Shown here piece by piece: positions 56,391-64,000 of a stretch of DNA of 64,000 bases (position 1 is its first letter; every line of letters starts with the position of its first letter). The position numbers were made by a program, and so were the translations under genes. Below the pieces are notes generated by a model. That model searched no databases and was not told the origin of the DNA. It saw only the letters and a program-made list of their open reading frames with translations. This stretch comes from Tenrec ecaudatus (Eukaryota > Chordata > Mammalia > Afrosoricida > Tenrecidae): assembly GCF_050624435.1 (NCBI RefSeq), contig NC_134537.1:125836086-125900085 (forward strand), read 5' to 3'.

Positions 56391-57000
56391 TGGGTGGGAA
56401 CCTGTGTGGCCGTGGGGTTTGATAGTGTGCTCGTGGTGCTTGCAGGTCCTCTGTCGTTGGGCGTCACCTGCCCGTCAGGGTGTGAGTGTGCAGGGACCTA
56501 GCCACCCTCATAGCACACTGTGTGTGGCACCGTTCATTTTCAACCGGTTCTCTCCCTGCTGCAACATAGCCCCTCGGGCAGCTGCAGAAGGCAGGCATGC
56601 TGGTGGGGTTCTGAGTGCTCTGAGCAGTTCATAGGTAGGAGCAGTCCATGTCTCCACACTCAGCCCTAAGCACTGCCTGCTCTGGTGGTGGTTGTGGGGG
56701 AGCAGCCCCACACGGTGGGGGGAGCCTGTTGGGTGTCCATTGCTCTAGTGGGTGTCACTATTGCTTTCCAGACAGGCTCTCCTCACCAGCCCCGCACCTT
56801 CACGGCAGGTAGATCACCGGAAGACCAGTCATTGATCCAGCTGCTCTTTTGCCAGTGGAGGGACACGCAGGGGAGGGAAGGTGGAAGGGTGACATTATCC
56901 AGAACTGAACTTCTAGAACTGCTTGCTGTGGCTGTTGGGGTACCTGTGAAGCGATCACTTCGTGGCCTTAAGGAGGGCTTTAGGGTGACGATGGGTTGAG
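56391..57000. other. part of the presumed intron, nothing recognised
   Basis: No exon or confident repeat. Confidence 0.3.
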
Positions 57001-58338
57001 GGGGAGTCAAGTTAGGGGCCACTTGTGTTAAATTATTGACTTGAAGGAGAGGAACTTTGGAAGGTGGCAGTGACATATGAGCCTCTGATAGGCTGTCTTT
57101 CAATAATTAAGAAACAAGTAGTTGAAATTCCATTTTTGCTCCAGCAGCAGGGAGGCATTTCCTTCCGTGGGTCTGTGAGGGAGCTGGAGTGTTTCCCCAC
57201 CCCACAGGAAGTAGTCAGGCTAAAAGCTGGGGCACTCGGGGAAGGGCAGGGCCAAGCAAAGAGATGTACCCCACTGTAGTGCCTCTGATGCCCATAGGAC
57301 CCCAGAAGTGCTTGCATGCGCGCACGCACACACTCACACCACCCCACCCCCACACCCCCCTCTGATTTTAACAAGTTGTGGCAGAGCTTTGTCATCAGAA
57401 TAGAAGTGGAGTTTCTTGTAAAAATTAACATTGAGTTATTTTAAAAATGCACAGGTCAACTTTGTGCTCTGACACCTATTCCGTGCCCATGACTAATTTG
57501 AAGTTGAAAATCCAATTTGAAGGCTAGAAGGTCAAGCACCCCCCTTTCCCCCCAGAACACTGAGCAGACCTGTTTGGGGCTCCTGAGCCCTGCCCCTCTG
57601 TCCTGTCAGTGAACTGCGCCGACCTGCTTTGAGCGTGAGTGGCCGCAGCTCATCAGCCATCAGTCTGGCGGAGGAGCACTTCCACTCAGAGTGAGCTGGC
57701 AGAGGGCAGCACACAGGTCCACGCCCGGCGGCAACAGGTGCCCGTGGTTGGCCTCCTCACCCCAGCCCTGCCAGAGCTTCCACCTCAGCCTGCTGAGCTT
57801 CTAGGTCAGCCCTGGCAGAATGCCCCTTTGGCCCGAGGAGGGCCCGGTTTCCGAGAAACATTCTGTGAAAAGTGAGGGATTTTAAACAGGCTGAGACTGG
57901 GATGGAAACTTAGTTTTCCTGACCCCCAGTTTTACCAGGCCCCAGAGTTTCCCATGGTGTCTTGGGGGCAGGGCAGGAAGATTAGCGACTGCTTCATTGT
58001 TTGCAGCAGCTGGGACTTATGTGGCATTGTTAGGTGTTTAAAAAAGAAAACTTATTTGAGTAACCTTAATAATTCTGCCGACTAAAATAGATACGGTATT
58101 AGTCTTCTCTCAGATGAGATGAAAGCCAAATCTATAAAATGTTGAGTCTCTGAAATCTGACCAAGGGTGGGATATATCCTGTTAATTTATCAAACTTCTC
58201 GAGAACTGCCTACAGGAGACAGTAAGGATTAATCAAGCCCTTGGGAGAGAGAATTTGAAAAATACAGTTTTCTAATTACACAACCCCTTCTGAGTGGTCC
58301 AGGGTTAATGCAGTTCTGAATTCTGACAGTAATCGAAA

Positions 58339-58384
<46 letters not shown>

Positions 58385-59017
58385 ACCAAAGCATACGAAT
58401 TGTCTTGTAATTACCTGAAACAGAGGTTCTGCCTTTGGCAATCAAGAACTTTATAAGCATTAATCTGATATGTTCAGCGTTTGATTTTTTTTCCTTTTAA
58501 ATAATGCTGGGTATAATTGAAGGGTTTTATGTTATTCTTTGTGCTTGTCAAATATACATGGAGTATTTGGAAATGTCTTTTGCTTGTTGCTTGAATGATG
58601 ATCGGTGAATTGCTGGAGAAATTAGACATCGCAGCCATGTAGGCTTGTCTGAGGAACTTCCTAGGCTCTGCGGTGACCCTTTCTCCTGCTTTGAGTGTGA
58701 AAACCCTGTTCATTTCTAGAGGGCCAGCAAGGGCACCAACACTCCTACTTGGTTGGTTTGCCACTCAGACCTATGTGCAGGTCTTGCTGCTGTCCTGGCG
58801 CCAGCCAGCTGCTGGGACCTGACACCTACCCCACCCCCACCTCGTCCCCTGCCAGCTGCTGTGTGGGAGAAAGGGGAGAAAGATGGGACACCCTGTTCCC
58901 ATAAGATGAGAGCCAAGAACATGCCCTGGGCAGTTCTGCCGTGTCACATGATGTGGGCCCGACAACCACAGAGAAGGAAGCATTTATTCATTAACCTACT
59001 GCTTTGGAATATCTATC
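57001..59017. other. repeat-poor 2-kb block in the presumed intron
   Basis: Only simple repeats are recognised: GCATGCGCGCACGCACACAC near 57314 and (CA)n at 58344. The part 58030-58640 contains several TAATTA/ATTAAT cores and looks like possible conserved non-coding sequence; this is an impression only. Confidence 0.3.
58344..58380. repeat. (CA)n microsatellite
   Basis: About 18 uninterrupted CA units. Confidence 0.95.
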
Positions 59018-59224
59018 TATCCTCACTGCCAGTGAGTGGATTCTGACGCACCTGGCGAGTGACCGTCTGTGGCAGGGCAGACCTGCCCTTGTGGATTTCT
59101 GAGAAGACAACTCTTACAGAAGTGGAAAGCCACATTTTGCTCCCGAGGAGCAACTGGTGGATTTGAACTGCTGACCTTACAATTAGCAGCCCAACATGTA
59201 ACCCCCTAGGCCACCAGGGCTCCT
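59018..59224 (-). mobile_element. AfroSINE, nearly full length
   Basis: CCTCACTGCCAGTGAGTGG tail, head AGGCCACCAGGGCTCCT. Confidence 0.9.
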
Positions 59225-59810
59225 CAGTTATCTGCAAGGTATTTCCCAGGTGCAAGGAACCAAGGGGAGGTGAGGTTAGAGAGGTAGATTTCAGGGCTTT
59301 ACATATAGATTCGGTACCTGAGCATACGTGAACTGGTGAAATCTTAAGGTTGGTGTCAACGGGGGAAAAATGGAAGAGCAGGACCAAGTCACAGGAAGTC
59401 GCAGGAGAATGGGGGGGAATAAAGAAGAGGCTCCCACTGAGTCAGAGGAGGAGAAGCCCAAGCATATGGTGATCCAGGGGGGCTTTGGTGGTGGTGTTAG
59501 CTAGCGGCTATTAATCAGCCCAGCTCATGATGACCACAAACACAATGGGATTGGACCTTGTGGAGGACAACTAAGCTCAGCACTGCACCATGACGCCCTG
59601 AGGGACTGGACCAGCATCTGCAACTCTGTCTTTCAGTTCAACATCCTAGCAGCACAAGCGTCCCCTGACAGTTGGGGGGCTGAGCCTGAGGCACACTGGG
59701 TGCACATGCTCCCACGTGGACGGCAAGACTGCGACCACCGAGTCACCACTGCCCTTTGAGTGGAGAGTGGCTCCCTAACCAAGGGCCAAGCACAGTGGTG
59801 AATCCAAAAC
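59225..59810. other. part of the presumed intron, one possible SINE/RTE trace
   Basis: GGTGGTGTTAGCTAGCGGC near 59490 faintly resembles an RTE terminus; not firm enough to call. Confidence 0.3.
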
Positions 59811-59990
59811 CCCAAACCAGACTGCCATCAAGTCAATTTCAGCTCAGGGCGATCCTGTAGGCAGAACTGGCCCTATTGAGTTTCTAAAACTTTCACTTTT
59901 TATGGGAAGAGAAGGCCTCACTTCTCAACCACAGTGGCTGGTGACTTCAGCCTGCTGACCTTGCTGTTAACTGTTCAACTCGCCACCAGG
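59811..59990 (-). mobile_element. AfroSINE
   Basis: AACCAGACTGCCATCAAGTC tail, head side CTGACCTTGCTGTTAAC and CGCCACCAGG. Confidence 0.8.
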
Positions 59991-61346
59991 CCAGTCCACA
60001 GGCTGCCACCACAAAGAGACCTTGGGTCCAGTGGTGTGTGGGGCTGATGCCGACTGACCGCGTTCTGGGTCAGCAGGGCCTCTGTGGCTCTGCGTGAGGT
60101 TTCTGGTTTTTGTTGTGGGTGCCTGGTGTCAACACGAAGGCAGGGGGTTAATTTATGGAATGTCGTGTTGGGAGCTTGAAAGTGGCCATGGTGGAAGTAT
60201 GTACACCGCGGAAACCAGCAGTCGCTACAAATCGTTGGTTGCAAACATCTGCCAGCTTATTCCAGAGGCCAGCGGGTTTCCGCAGAATAGTTTTCTCAGG
60301 CATTTTGTCTGGCGACACAGCAAACACAATTTGCGTCTGAAACCGTTTTTAGCAACAGTAATTAACCTTGTTAAGTAGGGTGCATTCTGATCAGGTCCCT
60401 TCTCATCCTTCTCATTTAATAGGGAAAATAAATAAAACAAAACACTGGTTATCACTCACTGAACTGATGTCACGACCTGCTTTCAGTTTGAAAAACATGG
60501 ATCTAGAGAACATCAGAGGTCCTGTGAGGGCGGTGGCGATTCTGTGCTGGGATTCTGCTCCCTGAGTGATGAGACCCAGCTGTTGCGATGGCGCTTACCT
60601 GGGTTCAGCAGAGCTTCCAGCTTGAGAGTGAATTGGAACAAAGGCCTGGCTGTCTGCTTCCAAAAACACTGCCAGTGGAAGCCCTAGAGAGCATGGCAGT
60701 TCCATCAGCCACCAATCATGGGGATGACACAGGGCTAGCCAGGGCTCTGCCCTGTGACCACAGGCTGGGCAGTTACCGGTTATTTGATCAGCATCAATGG
60801 CCACCCCCAGCCTCCACTCTGACCCATGTTAAACAAACAGGGTGGACGTTTGCAAGGTGTGTTCTCCCTGTTTTCTCTTCGTAAACCATCTAAGGGCATC
60901 TCCTATACGGAGATACAAGGGAGTGTCGGAGGGGAAGTGGCCTGTCAGGGACATAGAGATCTTGGGCCTGAGGGCAAAGGCTGGGCCAGAAAGGCAAAGA
61001 CCAGGACAGATAGCACAACGCAGAGTGGGAGTGAGGGCTAGGGTCCAGGCTGAGGTGTCGTGTTCCCTTGGGTTGGGGGGGGCGGGGGTTCTCTTTTCAA
61101 CCCCTTAGTGATGGGACCAGGGAAACAAGTTACCTTGGAGTCGGTTCCACCTGATGGTCACATTGCTCCCTGCCTGTCGGAGCAGAAGAGTGCTCCCTAG
61201 AGTTTTTCGTCGACTGGTGTTTTAGAAGTCCTTTGCCCAGGACTTTCTTCCGGGGTACCTTCAAAGCCCAGCACAGGAAGTTTGCAGCACTGAGGGAGTC
61301 TGGACCGGCTTGGCCAAGCACGTCACTGTCTAGTGGTGGAGTGAGG
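59991..61346. other. repeat-poor part of the presumed intron
   Basis: No recognised transposon or DCTD exon. Confidence 0.3.
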
Positions 61347-61545
61347 AGCCACGGTGGCGTAGGGGCCACGACTTGGGCTGCCAGCTGCAAGAGCAGCAGT
61401 TCAGAACCACTGGCCATTCTTTAGGAGAAAGTTGGGGCTTTCCACTTCAGTAACAGAGTTAGTCTCAGAAGCCACAGGGGCAGGTCTCACCTGCCCTGTA
61501 GGGTCACTATGAGTCGGCATTGACTCGATGGCAGTGTGTGGGATT
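61347..61545 (+). mobile_element. AfroSINE, nearly full length
   Basis: AGGAGCCACGGTGGCGTAGG head, tail AGTCGGCATTGACTCGATGG close to consensus. Confidence 0.9.
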
Positions 61546-62445
61546 TTGGGGTGTTGAATACGTGGCACTGAGAACTATTCTTGTAGACCGCCCTGCCTGT
61601 GTCTGAGCCACACGCTGACCGGCCACAGTGCATCAGACCCAGCAGGCCTCTGAATTGTCTAGCAAGTGGCTTTCCCTTCTCTCTCTTGTGACTTGTAGTT
61701 CTGAGAAAGGCTGTCTGTGTTTTTCTATCAGCCACCACGCAGGGTGGTCAGATGCTGCCTGAGAGAACCTGATTCATATGGGAGTTTTCCTTAATGAATC
61801 AAGACATAGGAGGTTAAATCTTGCCCCAGACTGTCTGAGATGACTCCGAGGGAGATTGGTGTAAGTCAGTGTGGGGTTTTTTCGAGATTCAAAAGAGGGA
61901 CGATGTAACAGTGTTTCCTGAACAGAGTTCAGAAACTAGTTCTGAATATTAATATGAACCACATAAAATGCTAAATTGGGAAAGCATAGTTTTGATACTT
62001 GAATTTAAGAGGACTTCCTGTGTTTCCCAGTGTTACCATCAATAATTGGAATCTGCATTTCCTCCTTTATTCACTCAATAAATATTTAACACCCATTATG
62101 CTCCTGGCATTGCATTGGGCTCTGGGGGACTCGCAAAGAACCTAGAAGCCTGGTCTCCACCCTCCAGGGGGAGATAAAAGAAACAATTACATCTAATTGT
62201 TTTTAACACTGAGCAGGTTCATCCCGGCTTCAGAACGGCTTGGTCACCAGGGAGGCTGCTGGGATGTAGCGAGCCCCTTGGAGGCCAGTGCTTCTTGGTC
62301 ACACGGCCAGCCCTGAACACCAGAGCAGAGTCGGCTGTGGCTGCTCGCTCACCCTCTCTGGTGTATGGGCTAGACCAGCCTGGGGCGCCCCCCAACCCCA
62401 CCCAACCACACCCTGCCAGAGACTTTATTTTGATGCATGACCCCG
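61546..62445. other. part of the presumed intron with an old L2/MIR-like trace
   Basis: TTTATTCACTCAATAAATATT, then CACCCATTATGCTCCTGGCATTG near 62070-62120, is a well-known ancient mammalian repeat motif. Nothing else recognised. Confidence 0.4.
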
Positions 62446-62612
62446 GAGTCCCTGGGCGGCAAACACGGTTAAGCCCCCTACCTCCCTCGTTGAAAGGTTG
62501 AGGGTTCAAACCACCCAGAGGCACCTCAGAAGACGTACTGAGGGTCTGCTTCAGAAAGATCACATCCTTGAAGACCCTGTGGAGCAGTTGTTCTCTGCAG
62601 GCATAGGGGGGG
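62446..62612 (+). mobile_element. AfroSINE, second head variant
   Basis: GAGTCCCTGGGCGGC head, TTGAGGGTTCAAACCACCC B-box region and CAGAGGCACCTCAGAAG. This is the CACCCAGGGACTCC-type variant seen in minus orientation at 39607 and 43580. Confidence 0.78.
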
Positions 62613-64000
62613 TGAGGGGGGGCAGGAGTCAGAATTCACACACTGAGCACGGCCTCCTAAGCCTCGGGCTTCTTCCACTCAGGGTAGCCTTTAGCATTTC
62701 CTGAGTGCCCGCCCTGCCTGCTGCTGTTCACTGCCATGCAGTCCCACCAGAAAATGGGGCAAGGGAGGTCACTGGGCTGGGGTCTTTATGCTGTCTGACC
62801 TGGAGCTGGCGGTTCGTAGGTTGTGCATGCTGTTGCTAAGGCCGTCCAGTCAGCCCTTCCTACCACTCCTGGTGATTCCGCTTTCAATGGATTTCAATGC
62901 CTGATTGTTGGAAGCAGACCGCCAGGCTTTTCTCCCTAAGCAGCTTCATCTGGACGCTCCCCTGAAGACTGCTCAGCGTCACAGCAGCAGGGGAGCCTCC
63001 ACTGACAGATGACTGGTTGCCGCACAGCCGCGGTGCCCGAAGCCACGCCCAGCACCCGGCCAGTGTGAATAATCCCCTTGAGAACCGAAGGGACGCCAGG
63101 CCCCACTGCACACTCGAGGACTGGGGAATCATGTGAGACTTCAGCCTCCGAGGCCAGGGCACCCTGCACCGCCACTCTGAGTAGGGGCTTCTCAGGGCGC
63201 CCGGTGTAGACAGACGCGCGTTAGAAGCACGCTTGCGGTTTAGTTGTAGTTCACTCAGCCCGAGAATTAGATGACAATATGGAAAGCCTCAAAGTGGACA
63301 AGATGACGATACGGAACCTGGCAACGCACCGGCCTGTGGTTCAAAGTGAGAGCGAGTAGTGCTCGCTCCCATGCAAGGAAGGGAACAGTCCCGTCCCCCC
63401 CCCCCCCCCCCCCCCCGTCCCCCCGTCTCCCTGTGGCTGGGGTGGTGGGAGTGCCCAGCAAAGGAAGCCTGAGAAGATGGGCCAGCTCCTGAGCAGAGAG
63501 CAAGCTGCTCCTTTCAGCTTGAATTCAGGCAAGCCCCTGGTGGCCGTGAACCTCCATTGTGGCCTCACCAGCCAAATGGGCTAGAAACGTGGAGAAGCTG
63601 TGTCCATGGTTGCTGGGTGGAAGCTACCTTTCTTAATGCAGGACAGCCTGCTGGGTAATCTCTGTTGCTCTCTGCTCTGAGAGCCACGAGGTGTCGCAGA
63701 TCCCTCGGGATAGAAGTACACAACGTGACTTCTTGATTCCCTGCACCTTGGCCTCTTCACAGCCTCAGCAAGTATCCCCGTGTGTGCATATCAACACACA
63801 AATGAGCCGTTTTATGTGGGCCACTGAATACCCCAGGGCCTTGTGGAGCGCTGAGCTATGGCTCTTATTTGGGTAGGTGAAGGTACTTGACCTTGGCCGT
63901 TCCTGGCTGCTCTAGGTGCTCACAGACTTTCAGAGCCGCATGGTTAACGCCTGTGCTGCGAATTGCCCGCCCGGTGGAGCAGCTTGGCCCTCATTTGGCA
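62613..64000. other. part of the presumed intron, mostly unrecognised
   Basis: Apart from the poly-C run at 63395, no repeat or exon is recognised up to the window end. Confidence 0.3.
63395..63416. repeat. poly-C run
   Basis: About 22 consecutive C, likely length-variable and error-prone in sequencing. Confidence 0.9.

Larger units (their letters stand above)
39546..64000 (+). other. DCTD: presumed DCTD intron 3, continuing past the window
   Basis: No sequence encoding the expected next residues (VCHAELNAIMNKN) was seen by eye in this 24.5 kb, although small exons are easy to miss. If correct, the intron is at least 24.5 kb and repeat-swollen. Confidence 0.5.

Noticed and set aside
15180-58380. 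Direct repeats that might suggest a CRISPR or regular array
   Set aside because: They are CA microsatellites and dispersed SINE copies with irregular spacing in a mammalian genome.

Overview
This is vertebrate, almost certainly mammalian, DNA: split genes with GT-AG introns, a CpG-island promoter, dense interspersed repeats and no long open frames. The repeats point to an afrotherian and, within that group, most likely a tenrec. The commonest element is the tRNA-derived AfroSINE (over 35 copies or fragments). It is accompanied by a BovB-like RTE LINE whose 3' terminus resembles the SINE tail, by 5'-truncated LINE copies with a tenrec-like long 3' UTR, and by four SPIN-type hAT elements, a horizontally transferred family reported from tenrec among afrotherians. 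The species call is an inference from these repeat families, not from a search.

Bases 1-36600 are intergenic. They hold AfroSINEs, RTE fragments, two internally deleted mariner elements, LTRs, hAT fossils and a few repeat-poor blocks. I recognise no host gene there. Several insertions are nested: a mariner inside an RTE, three different insertions inside one RTE copy, and a TA-flanked MITE inside a LINE 3' UTR.

Bases 36600-37470 are a CpG island, the promoter of the only host gene I recognise: DCTD (deoxycytidylate deaminase) on the plus strand. Three coding exons are visible: a short GC-rich first exon carrying an alternative ATG (37010-37032), the exon with the conserved downstream ATG (38924-39038) and the next exon (39410-39545). 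Reading frame, phase and splice sites agree. The exons carrying the zinc-binding HAE and PCxxC motifs were not found by eye, so the rest of the gene probably lies beyond position 64000.

Bases 39546-64000 are then most simply one long DCTD intron. It is packed with AfroSINEs and includes an RTE inserted into a SINE with an 8-bp target duplication, a SPIN element inserted into another SINE, and a second SPIN with a perfect 8-bp duplication. I found no undescribed multi-gene system. The most informative content is the layered record of transposition and the DCTD promoter and alternative start.
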